From NCBI GenBank assembly GCA_021813805.1, contig JAKAJL010000010.1:27956-91955 (forward strand): a DNA stretch of 64,000 nucleotides. The letters run 5' to 3'. Positions 44,755-53,155 of the stretch are shown here, one piece after another; the stretch's first letter is position 1, and each line of letters opens with the position of its first letter. The notes under the pieces were generated by a model, which ran no database searches, was not told where the DNA came from, and was given only the letters and a program-made list of their open reading frames with translations. The DNA is from Pseudomonadota bacterium (lineage in GTDB: Bacteria > Pseudomonadota > Alphaproteobacteria > Rhizobiales > Beijerinckiaceae). Both the position numbers and the translations under genes were made by a program.

Positions 44755-46011
44755 ATGGCCGACATCATTCTGACCATCAACGCCGGCTCGTCATCGGTGA
44801 AATTTTCGGCGCAAAGGGTCGCTGAAGGCCAGCTGACCCCGCTTGCCCTGGGCCAGATCGACGGCGTCGGAAGCCAGGCGACTTTCTCCGCGACGACCGG
44901 TCGCGGCGAAAAGACCCATTTTGCGCTCGACTCGAGCCGCCATGCGGCCGATCACGCCATGGCGCTGACCGCGGTGCTCGACTGGCTTGAACAGCAAAAA
45001 TTCGGCGGCAAGGTGGTGGGCGTCGGCCATCGCATCGTCCATGGCGGCCCGGCTTTTTCCGAGCCGGTCCGGCTGGATGACGAGATCCTGCGCCAGCTGC
45101 GGGCCTTCGAACCTCTCGCGCCCCTGCACCAGCCCTTCAATCTCGCCGGAGTGGACGCGGCGATCCAGGCTTTTCCAAACGCCGCGCAGGTCGCCTGTTT
45201 CGACACCGCCTTCCACAGAAGGCATCCGTTCATCGCCGACACATTCGCGCTGCCGCGAAAATATTATGACGAGGGCGTGCGGCGTTACGGCTTCCATGGG
45301 CTTTCCTATGAGTTCATCACCCGCATCCTGCGCCATGAGGAACCCGTGCTGGCGCGCGGAAAAGTCATCGTCGCCCATCTCGGCAATGGCGCCTCCCTCT
45401 GCGCGATCGACGCCGGCAAGTCGGTCGCCTCGACCATGGGCTTCACCGCGCTCGACGGCGTGCCGATGGGCACACGCTGCGGCCAGCTCGACCCGGGCGT
45501 CGTGCTCTATCTCATGAGCGAGAAGAAGATGTCGGCTGACGAGATCACCGAACTGCTCTACAAGAATTCCGGCCTCAAGGGCATGTCCGGCGTCTCAAAC
45601 GACATCCGCGATCTCGAAGCCTCGGCCGAGCCGTCGGCCAGGGACGCGATCGATTATTTCGTCTCGCGCGTGCGCCGCGAGATCGGCGGCCTCGCCGCGG
45701 TTCTCGGCGGTCTCGACTGCATTGTTCTGACCGGCGGCATCGGGGAAAACGCGGTCAATATCCGCCGCGCCATCCTCAAGGACATGGAATGGTTCGGCGT
45801 CCAGATCGACGAGGCCGCCAATTCGCGGAATGAGCGCGTCATTTCGGAGAAGGGCTCGCCGACGGTGGCGCTGATCCTGAAAACCGACGAGGAGCGGATG
45901 ATTGCCGCCCACACCGCCGAATTGCTGGGCCTCAAGGAGCCGCTGGGCGCCCGGCCGGCCGCGGCCAAAGCCGAAACCAGGCCTGGTCACGCTCTTTGCG
46001 ATCCGCCTTAA
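44755..46011 (+). CDS. ackA: Acetate kinase
   Basis: A 418-residue AckA. It opens with the phosphate-binding INAGSSSVKFSAQR, then VGHRIVHGGPAFSEPV, CFDTAFHRRHPF, HLGNGASLCAI and GGIGENAVNIRRAIL, all diagnostic. It makes acetate and ATP from acetyl phosphate (or the reverse). It lies 12 bases after the phosphotransacylase fusion, so acyl phosphate passes from one to the other: a substrate-level phosphorylation or acetate-activation pair. Confidence 0.95.
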   Translation: MADIILTINAGSSSVKFSAQRVAEGQLTPLALGQIDGVGSQATFSATTGRGEKTHFALDSSRHAADHAMALTAVLDWLEQQKFGGKVVGVGHRIVHGGPAFSEPVRLDDEILRQLRAFEPLAPLHQPFNLAGVDAAIQAFPNAAQVACFDTAFHRRHPFIADTFALPRKYYDEGVRRYGFHGLSYEFITRILRHEEPVLARGKVIVAHLGNGASLCAIDAGKSVASTMGFTALDGVPMGTRCGQLDPGVVLYLMSEKKMSADEITELLYKNSGLKGMSGVSNDIRDLEASAEPSARDAIDYFVSRVRREIGGLAAVLGGLDCIVLTGGIGENAVNIRRAILKDMEWFGVQIDEAANSRNERVISEKGSPTVALILKTDEERMIAAHTAELLGLKEPLGARPAAAKAETRPGHALCDPP

Positions 46012-46108
46012 GGTTGCGGCGACGCAAACCGACCTTGCGGCTTTTGATCGCAAGACAAAGTTGCGCTTTTGGTTTATGCGGGAGCCGCAAGCCGACCGGA
46101 GAAACGAC

Positions 46109-47209
46109 GTGACAGAATCGGAAGTGGCGGAGCGGACGCTCGCGGCGGCCGATTCCCAGGAGCAGGCGCGCGCGCGCCGCGCCGCGCGGATCAAGCCCGT
46201 CGGCGGTTTGCTCCTCGTCGCGATGGCGCTCGGCGGATTTTATTACTGGTTTGCCAACCGCAATATCGAGGACACCGACGACGCCTTCATCGACGGCCGT
46301 TCGGTGATCATTTCCCCGCGCGTCGCCGGAAATGTGGTTGCGCTCGACGTGACCGACAACCAGTTTGTCCACGCCGGCCAGATCCTTCTGAGGATCGACC
46401 CGCGCCAATATCAATATGAGCGCGACCTCGCCGACGGCGCTCTGGCGACCGCGAAAGCCCAGCTCGCGGCGCAGCAATATGGCTTCCAGGTCGCGCAGAA
46501 GAATTTCCCCGCCCTGCTGGCCGAAGCTCAGGCGCAGCTCGCCTCCGCCAAGGCCGGTCTCGACAAGGCGCAGGCCGACTACGACCGCCAGCGCTCCCTG
46601 AGCAAGATCGCCACCTCGGCGCAGGACGTGGACGCGGCGAAAGCCGCGCTGGAAACCGCCAAGGCGCAGGTCGCGCTCGCGGAAGCGCGGGTTCTCCAAG
46701 CTTCGCCCGTTCCTCAGAGAATCGGCGAAATCGCGAAGCAGGTCGGCCAGTTGGAGGGCCAGGTCGAACAGGCGAGGGCCCGGCTCGATCAGGCGGCGCT
46801 CAATCTGTCCTGGACCGAGGTCAAGGCGCCGCAGGACGGCTGGATCACCAAGCGCAATGTCGAAATGGGCGATTATGTCGCCCCCGGCCAGCAATTGTTC
46901 GCCATCGTCGCGTCCGAACGCTGGGTGACCGCCAATTTCAAGGAAACCCAGCTGCGGCGGATGCGCCCGGGCCAGAAGGTCAGCATCGAGGTCGACGCCC
47001 ACCCCGATCTCAAGCTGCAGGGCCATGTCGACTCGATCCAGCAGGGCACGGGCGCCAAATTCACCGCCTTTCCGCCGGAAAACGCCACCGGCAATTTCGT
47101 CAAGATCGTCCAGCGCGTGCCGGTCAAAATCGCCATCGACAGCGGCCTGAACAAGGACGAGCCGCTGCCGCTCGGCCTGTCGGTCGTGCCCACGGTGTCG
47201 CTGAAATGA
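46109..47209 (+). CDS. EmrA/HlyD-type membrane-fusion protein
   Basis: A 366-residue adaptor. One N-terminal membrane helix (GGLLLVAMALGGFYYWFA) is followed by NIEDTDDAFIDGRSVIISPRVAGNVV, the EmrA-type barrel/lipoyl start, a long alpha-hairpin (residues about 90-220, Ala/Gln/Lys-rich) and WVTANFKETQLRRMRPGQKVSIEVDAHP. I choose the GTG at 46109 (GGAGA 6 bases upstream) over an ATG at 46076 with no ribosome site. The stop overlaps the next ATG. It links the DHA2 pump to an outer-membrane channel. Confidence 0.9.
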   Translation: MTESEVAERTLAAADSQEQARARRAARIKPVGGLLLVAMALGGFYYWFANRNIEDTDDAFIDGRSVIISPRVAGNVVALDVTDNQFVHAGQILLRIDPRQYQYERDLADGALATAKAQLAAQQYGFQVAQKNFPALLAEAQAQLASAKAGLDKAQADYDRQRSLSKIATSAQDVDAAKAALETAKAQVALAEARVLQASPVPQRIGEIAKQVGQLEGQVEQARARLDQAALNLSWTEVKAPQDGWITKRNVEMGDYVAPGQQLFAIVASERWVTANFKETQLRRMRPGQKVSIEVDAHPDLKLQGHVDSIQQGTGAKFTAFPPENATGNFVKIVQRVPVKIAIDSGLNKDEPLPLGLSVVPTVSLK

Positions 47210-48786
47210 GCGACGTCGCGGACGACCCTCACGCGGACTGGAAGCCGGCGGGCAATCCCTGGCTGATCGCGGTGGCGGTCACGATCGCGACCTTCATGGA
47301 AGTGCTGGACACGACCATCGTCAATGTCGCTTTGCCTCATATCGCCGGGAGCCTTTCGGCGAGCACCGACGAGGCGACCTGGGTCCTGACGTCCTATCTC
47401 GTGGCCAACGGCATCGTGCTGACGATTTCCGGCTGGCTTGGCGACCTGCTCGGGCGCAAGCGCTATTTCGTCATCTGCATCGCCATGTTCACCTTCTTCT
47501 CCTTCCTGTGCGGCTCGGCGCAGAGCCTCGCCGAGCTGATCGTCTTCCGCCTCGCCCAAGGCTTTTTCGGCGGCGGCATGCAGCCCAATCAGCAGTCGAT
47601 CATCCTCGACACGTTCCCGCCGGCCCGTCGCGGCGCGGCTTTCGGCGTCGCGGCCATGGCGACCATCGTCGCGCCGGTTCTGGGGCCGACGCTCGGCGGC
47701 TTCATCACCGACCAGTCGTCCTGGCGCTGGATCTTCTTTCTCAACATTCCAGTCGGGATCATCGCGGTCTTTCTGGTCGCGGCTCTGGTCGAGGACCCGC
47801 CGTGGGTCCGCGAGCGCAAAAGCCGCGGCATGGATTTCATCGGCCTTTCCCTCATCGCCATCGGGCTAGGCTCGCTGGAAGTCATGCTCGACCGCGGCGA
47901 AGAGGCCGACTGGTTCGGATCGGTTTTCATCCGCGTCATGGCCGTGGCGGCCTTTGTCGGCATTGTCGGGGCGATCATGTGGCTTTCGGTCGCGCGGCGA
48001 CCCATCGTCCATCTCGCCGTCTTCAAGGACCGCAATTTCGCCACCGGCTCGCTGATGATCGCGGCCACCGGCGGCATCCTCTACGCCAGCGCGGTGATGA
48101 TTCCGCAACTGGCGCAGGAATATCTCAATTACACAGCCACCTGGTCGGGGCTGATCCTGTCGCCCGGCGGCCTGATGGTGATCGTTCTCATCCCGATCGT
48201 CGGGCGGCTGCTGAGAATCACACCGGCGCGCAATCTCATTGCCGCGGGCTTCGTCATCATGGGCTTCGCCATGCTCTATTCGAGCCATCTGGCCGCGAAC
48301 GTCAATTTCGGCCTGCTGGTGTCGATGCGCCTTTTCCAGACCGCCGCGCTGGCCTTCCTCTTCGTGCCGATCAGCACCGTCGCCTATATGACCCTTCCGC
48401 GCGACCTCAACCCCGACGCCGTCGCCCTGTTCTCCATGTTCCGCAATGTCGCCGGCTCGGTCGGCATTGCGCTTTCGACCTCCTTTGTCGCCCGTCGCGC
48501 CCAGGCCCATCAAAGCATCCTCGCCGATCTGGCGACGCCTTTTCGCCAGCCCTTCAAAGAACTGGTCGCCGATTACGCCCATTCGCTGATGGCGATGGGC
48601 CATTCCGCCGCCGCCGCGCAGCAGATGGCCCTGGGCAAGATCTATCTCATGATCCGCACGCAGGCCGCGATCATGGCCTATGCCGACACCTATGTCGCCT
48701 GCGCCGTGGTCGCCTTCATGGTCGCGCCGTTCGCCTTCCTCATGACCGCGCGCAAATCCGCCGACGGACCGGGAGCGGCGCATTGA
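47206..48786 (+). CDS. EmrB-type MFS multidrug transporter (DHA2, 14 helices)
   Basis: A 526-residue MFS protein with 14 membrane helices. VTIATFMEVLDTTIVNVALPHIAGSL is the DHA2 motif D1, GWLGDLLGRKRYF motif A, and FRLAQGFFGGGMQPNQQSII motif B/C region. It exports hydrophobic compounds using proton motive force. Overlaps (ATGA with emrA-like, TTGA with the OMP gene) show that the three proteins form one translated unit and probably one tripartite pump. Confidence 0.92.
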   Translation: MSDVADDPHADWKPAGNPWLIAVAVTIATFMEVLDTTIVNVALPHIAGSLSASTDEATWVLTSYLVANGIVLTISGWLGDLLGRKRYFVICIAMFTFFSFLCGSAQSLAELIVFRLAQGFFGGGMQPNQQSIILDTFPPARRGAAFGVAAMATIVAPVLGPTLGGFITDQSSWRWIFFLNIPVGIIAVFLVAALVEDPPWVRERKSRGMDFIGLSLIAIGLGSLEVMLDRGEEADWFGSVFIRVMAVAAFVGIVGAIMWLSVARRPIVHLAVFKDRNFATGSLMIAATGGILYASAVMIPQLAQEYLNYTATWSGLILSPGGLMVIVLIPIVGRLLRITPARNLIAAGFVIMGFAMLYSSHLAANVNFGLLVSMRLFQTAALAFLFVPISTVAYMTLPRDLNPDAVALFSMFRNVAGSVGIALSTSFVARRAQAHQSILADLATPFRQPFKELVADYAHSLMAMGHSAAAAQQMALGKIYLMIRTQAAIMAYADTYVACAVVAFMVAPFAFLMTARKSADGPGAAH

Positions 48787-50273
48787 GCAAAGCCCGGGAC
48801 ATCGAGCGGAGATTGCGCGGGCTCGCCGCTTTGGCCGGCCTCGCGCTGCTGCCGGGTTGTTCGGTCGGCCCCAATTTCGCGCCGCCCGAGACCGGCCTGC
48901 CGTCGAAGCCGTTTTCCGCGCCCGGCGCGAGCGGCCCCATGGCGGAACCGCCGAACCCGGACTGGTGGGCGATCTTCCGCGACCCGATCCTGACCGGCCT
49001 CGAGCGGCAGGTCGCTTCCGCCAATCTCGACGTGCGCGCCGCGACCATCCGCCTCGCGGAAAGCCGGTTCGAGCGCAATGTCGCGGCGTCGCAGCAACTG
49101 CCGACGATCAACGCCGACGCTCACGCCAATCGCGAGCTCTTCAGCCAGAACGGCCTCGTCAGCCTGTTCGCGCCCCTCGTCCCCGCAGGGCGGAATTTCA
49201 CCATTCAGCCGATCACCGATTATTACACCGGCTTCGACGCCTCATGGGAGCTGGACCTGTGGGGCCATGTCCGGCGCCAGGTCGAGGCGGCCAACGCCAA
49301 TGTCGAGACGAGCGCCGAGCAGCGGCGCGGGGCTCTGGTCTCGGCGCTGGCCGAAGTCGCGCGCGATTATATTTCGCTGCGCGGAGCGCAGGCCCAGCTC
49401 GCCATCGCCCGCAACAACCTCAAGATCAGCGAGGACGTGCTGGAAGTGGCGCGCGAGCGTCAGAGCTCCGGCCTGCAAAACGCGCTCGACACCGAGAACG
49501 CGCAAGCGCAGATCGAATCGATCAAGGCCGAACTGCCAGGGCTGGAACAGCGGGAATCGGAGCTGATCAACGCTCTGTCCTTCCTGCTCGACGAGCCGCC
49601 GGGCGCCTTGCGCCCGAAACTGGCCACGCCGCGCGCCATGCCGGTGACGCCGCCGGCGGCCCCGGTCGGCGTGCCCTCGGAACTCGCGCGGCGTCGTCCC
49701 GACATTCGCGCGGCGGAAGCGCAATTGCACGAGGCGACCGCCAATATCGGCGTTGCCGTCGCGGCCTTTTATCCCACCATTCAGCTGAACGGCGTGGCCG
49801 GTTTCGATTCGCTCACGCTGCCGAAAATGTGGTGGGCGAGTTCGCTGCAATATAATTTCGGGCCGAGCATCCAACTGCCGATTTTCAATGCCGGCCGGCT
49901 CCAGAGCATGGTGGAATTACGCACCGCGCAGCAGCGCGAGGCGGCGCTGACCTATCACCGCGCCGTGCTGCAAGCGTGGCACGATGTCATAAATGCTCTG
50001 ACAGCGCACAGACTTGAGCAGGAGCGCCACGCCCGGCTCAAAGCCCAGGTCGATCACGCCCGCGTGGCCCTCGGCATAGCGCGCGCCCGCTACAAGCAGG
50101 GCGTCGAGGAATTTATCAACGTGCTGAACGCCCAGCGCACCCAGCTCCTCGCGGAGCAAAGGCTCAGCGAGAGCGCCACCAATCTCGGCCTCGATCTGGT
50201 GCAATTGTTCAAGGCGCTCGGCGGGGGATGGGAAAGCGCCTATCCGGCCACAGTCACGGCGCAGGCGAAATAG
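48783..50273 (+). CDS. NodT-family efflux outer-membrane lipoprotein
   Basis: A 496-residue TolC-like channel. The start is a TTG at 48783 that overlaps the transporter stop (TTGA); it yields a signal peptide ending in the lipobox LLPGCS, after which Cys 31 would be lipidated. Two OEP repeats follow (DYISLRGAQAQLAIARNN and the second half DIRAAEAQLHEATANIGVA), and FDASWELDLWG is the family's barrel motif. It completes the EmrA-EmrB-NodT tripartite pump. The frame stays open upstream through the transporter gene, but that part is not coding. Confidence 0.88.
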   Translation: MSKARDIERRLRGLAALAGLALLPGCSVGPNFAPPETGLPSKPFSAPGASGPMAEPPNPDWWAIFRDPILTGLERQVASANLDVRAATIRLAESRFERNVAASQQLPTINADAHANRELFSQNGLVSLFAPLVPAGRNFTIQPITDYYTGFDASWELDLWGHVRRQVEAANANVETSAEQRRGALVSALAEVARDYISLRGAQAQLAIARNNLKISEDVLEVARERQSSGLQNALDTENAQAQIESIKAELPGLEQRESELINALSFLLDEPPGALRPKLATPRAMPVTPPAAPVGVPSELARRRPDIRAAEAQLHEATANIGVAVAAFYPTIQLNGVAGFDSLTLPKMWWASSLQYNFGPSIQLPIFNAGRLQSMVELRTAQQREAALTYHRAVLQAWHDVINALTAHRLEQERHARLKAQVDHARVALGIARARYKQGVEEFINVLNAQRTQLLAEQRLSESATNLGLDLVQLFKALGGGWESAYPATVTAQAK

Positions 50274-50275
50274 GG

Positions 50276-52618
50276 TCAAACGATGCCGAGCCGGCGGAAG
50301 ACCGGGACCTTGATGGCGTCGAGCAGCAGCGCGAAAACCGCTGCCGCCGCCAGGAGGCCGGCGACGAGGCCGATGGGAATCGGCGGCGTCATCCAGCCAT
50401 TGAGTGAAAGCCAAGCGCCGAGGCCGAGATCGGCGGCGCTTGACGCGATGACCCAGGCGCCCGGCCGCGACGCCCACATCCGTCGCCTTTCCCGCACGAC
50501 ATAGACCGTCGTCTGGGCGTCGACAATCATCGTGAAAAACGCCAGCGTCCGCAGCGGACCAGTCGCGAGACCGAAGCTGAAATAACCCAACGCCAGCACG
50601 GCGGTCGAGAAGACCAGCTTGACCAGCCCCAACGCCGCCGCCGCGACAGTGACCGGCCCGATTCGCCAGACATCGGGCTTCGGAGAAGGGGAAGCCTGAT
50701 CGGCGGAGAGCGACATGGTCAGAAAATCGTTTGCGACCAGCAGAAGCACCATCAGCATGGGCGTCAACACCGCATGTCCGGTCAGGAGGAGACCGGCGCC
50801 GAGAAACAGCACCATCTCGATCTTTCGCAGGAGCGCGTTGATCGTGTAGGTCAGGATGCGCTGGAATGTGGCGCGGCCTTCCTTGATCGCGGCGACGATT
50901 CCTCCGAGGCCCGGCGCGGTAAGCACCAGCCCGGCCGCCGATTTGGCGACGTCGGTCGCGGTGGAGACTGCGATCCCGATCTGGGCCTGACGCAGCGCCG
51001 GCGCGTCATTGGCGCCGTCGCCGCACATGCCGACGGTGTGGCCCGCCTTCTGGAACGCCTTCACCAGGCCGAACTTCTCTTCGGGAAACACGCCGGCGAA
51101 GACTCCGTAATCCGCGGGCGAAATGCGGTCCGGAACAGAACCGGGCGGACAGACCGGCCGATCGATGCCGATCCGATGGGCGACGGCGCCGGCGGTCGGC
51201 GCGGCGTCGCCGGTGACCATGACGGTCGCGACGCCCAGAGCGGCCAGTTCGCCGATCAAAGGCGCGGCGTCGGGGCGTGGCGGATCGCTCAGGGCGATCA
51301 GTCCGGCGATACGAAAATTCTCCGCGGGTCCGCAGGCGATCGCGAGAACGCGCGCGCCGCGCGCGGCGAGATCGTCGGCGGCGGCGGCCACCGTCTCCGG
51401 CGCCTCCGCGAGCCGCGCGACCGCCGCGAAGGCGCCCTTGACCACGCGCCATGGCGTTCCGTCGCGCGCGATTCGCGCCTCGGAATATTTAGTCCCGGGA
51501 TCGAACGGCGTGAAATCAAGCGCCTTTTCGGGCTCCGCTCCGGCGTCCCGCGCCGCCGCCCGCACCGCGGCGTCCACGGGATCCTTGCCACCTTCGCTGC
51601 TGGCGGCGGCGCCCAAGGCCAGGATTTCCGCTTCGCTGAAACCCCGAAAAGCGCGAACCACATCGACCTTGAGTTCATTTTGCGTCAACGTCCCGGTCTT
51701 GTCGGAACAGAGAACGTCCATCGCGGCGGCGTCATGCACGGCCGAAAGCCGGGTCGGCAGAACGCCGCGGGCGATCAGGCGCTGCGCGCCAAGCGCGCTC
51801 GCCAGGGTGAATGTCGCCGGGAGGGCCACGGGAACCGACGCGAGGATGACGGTCAAAGCAAGCGCGACAAGATCCGCGGCGGGCATGTCGTGAGTGATCG
51901 CGTAGCCGATCATCAGCAGGAGCACGAATCCATTGAACAAGGCGAGATTGCGGACCACGCGCAGGATCGTCGCCTGTTCGGCGCTGGGACCATGGGCGAT
52001 GCGCACCAGTTCGGCGGCCCTGCCGGAATAAGTGCGCGCGCCGGTCGCCGTCACGACCGCCTCCGCCTCGCCGCGCCTGACCAGCGCGCCGGCAAAGGTT
52101 TTCCCGCCTTCGCTCGCTTCCGCCGGCAAGGATTCGCCGGTGATCATCGACTGGTCGAGCAGCACATTGCCCGACATCAGACGCACATCCGCAGGCACTA
52201 TGGCGCCCAGCGAGAGTTTGACCAGGTCCCCGGGAACGATCTCTCGCGCCGGCAGGTCGATCCAGGCTCCGTCGCGTCGCGCCGAGGCGGTCAGGGCAAG
52301 CTGGGCTTTGAGCGCGGCGAGCGCGGATTCCGCCCGTGCGCCCTGGATGAAGGATAGCAGCGCGTTAAACACCAGGAGGCCGGCGATGACCCCGGCTTCG
52401 AGATAATCCCCGAGAAGGGCCTGCAACACGACCGCGGCTTCCAGCATCCACGGCACGGGCGCCCAGAAATGCGCGAGCAGGGCGAGCAAGGGATTGCGCT
52501 TCGGCTCGGCGACCTCGTTGAAGCCATATTTCGCGAGCAGGCGCCGCGCCTCGCCGGACGCCAATCCAGCACGATCCCGGGCGTCGGATGCGGGCGAATG
52601 CGAAGGAGAATCCGTCAT
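50276..52618 (-). CDS. P3A-type plasma-membrane proton ATPase
   Basis: A 780-residue P-type ATPase. It has TGESLPAEA (actuator), CSDKTGTLTQNEL with the phosphorylated Asp, VTGDAAPTAGAVA and MCGDGANDAPALRQAQIGIAVS (hinge), plus about ten membrane helices. The short N-terminus, lack of metal-binding Cys, and ILASVPVALPATFTLASALGA in helix 4 point to P3A H+-ATPases rather than metal or calcium pumps. It exports protons and may help acid tolerance. Start 52618 has GAGGGG upstream. It converges on the NodT gene with a two-base gap. Confidence 0.9.
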   Translation of the reverse strand: MTDSPSHSPASDARDRAGLASGEARRLLAKYGFNEVAEPKRNPLLALLAHFWAPVPWMLEAAVVLQALLGDYLEAGVIAGLLVFNALLSFIQGARAESALAALKAQLALTASARRDGAWIDLPAREIVPGDLVKLSLGAIVPADVRLMSGNVLLDQSMITGESLPAEASEGGKTFAGALVRRGEAEAVVTATGARTYSGRAAELVRIAHGPSAEQATILRVVRNLALFNGFVLLLMIGYAITHDMPAADLVALALTVILASVPVALPATFTLASALGAQRLIARGVLPTRLSAVHDAAAMDVLCSDKTGTLTQNELKVDVVRAFRGFSEAEILALGAAASSEGGKDPVDAAVRAAARDAGAEPEKALDFTPFDPGTKYSEARIARDGTPWRVVKGAFAAVARLAEAPETVAAAADDLAARGARVLAIACGPAENFRIAGLIALSDPPRPDAAPLIGELAALGVATVMVTGDAAPTAGAVAHRIGIDRPVCPPGSVPDRISPADYGVFAGVFPEEKFGLVKAFQKAGHTVGMCGDGANDAPALRQAQIGIAVSTATDVAKSAAGLVLTAPGLGGIVAAIKEGRATFQRILTYTINALLRKIEMVLFLGAGLLLTGHAVLTPMLMVLLLVANDFLTMSLSADQASPSPKPDVWRIGPVTVAAAALGLVKLVFSTAVLALGYFSFGLATGPLRTLAFFTMIVDAQTTVYVVRERRRMWASRPGAWVIASSAADLGLGAWLSLNGWMTPPIPIGLVAGLLAAAAVFALLLDAIKVPVFRRLGIV

Positions 52619-52656
52619 GGCAGGCCCCTCATGATTCGCCCTCGCGGTGGCGGAGT

Positions 52657-53097
52657 TCAGCGCCCCGAAAGTCGCGATCGGTCTTCGTCCTCCGAAACGA
52701 CCCTCAAGGCCGGCGTGGCGTCGCCGCACAAATCGGCCGCATTGGTCGCGGGCCAGTAGGCGCGCGGACCGAGCTCGCGCGAGGGCTTCGGCGCGAAGCG
52801 GAGGCAATAGCCGGCCTGCGCCCACCATGCCGAGAACCGGTCGTCGCGATCCCTGGGCTCAAGACCATTCGGCCAGCGGGTCCAGAACCGGCAATCGAGG
52901 CAATGGGTGAGGCGTTGGCCAACGTCCGGCACATATTCCCCGCACCATTGCCAAGCCTTGGTGTGTGGCCAATGCGCGACCAATTCGCGATTCCCGGCGA
53001 CAGGCGCATGACGCTGGCACAAGTCTTTTCTCGGGGGCTCCAGGCCCCAGTAAACGCATGTGGCGCATTTGGCCGATTCCGGTTCATTGGCTGCCAT
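52657..53097 (-). CDS. Cys/Trp-rich two-repeat hypothetical protein
   Basis: A 146-residue protein that I do not recognise. It has two versions of one pattern: CATCVYWG ... CQRHAP ... WPHTKAWQWCGEY and CLDCRFWT ... CLRFAPKP ... WPATNAADLCGDA, i.e. CxxCxxW, C-x-R/Q-APx, WPxT and CG in order. Each half could bind one metal ion with four Cys. The start 53097 (AAGGA upstream) is chosen; a TTG 21 bases earlier is possible. It lies between an RND permease and the proton ATPase on the same strand. Confidence 0.65.
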   Translation of the reverse strand: MAANEPESAKCATCVYWGLEPPRKDLCQRHAPVAGNRELVAHWPHTKAWQWCGEYVPDVGQRLTHCLDCRFWTRWPNGLEPRDRDDRFSAWWAQAGYCLRFAPKPSRELGPRAYWPATNAADLCGDATPALRVVSEDEDRSRLSGR

Positions 53098-53155
53098 CTT
53101 GATCGTTTCCTTCCGCAAATCTCCGCCAGCTCCACCCTGACGTGACCGGGGCGGC

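Noticed and set aside
47508..48782. N-terminal extension of the NodT-like gene through the transporter gene
   Set aside because: This part is an out-of-frame shadow of the MFS gene; the lipoprotein signal begins only at the TTG at 48783.
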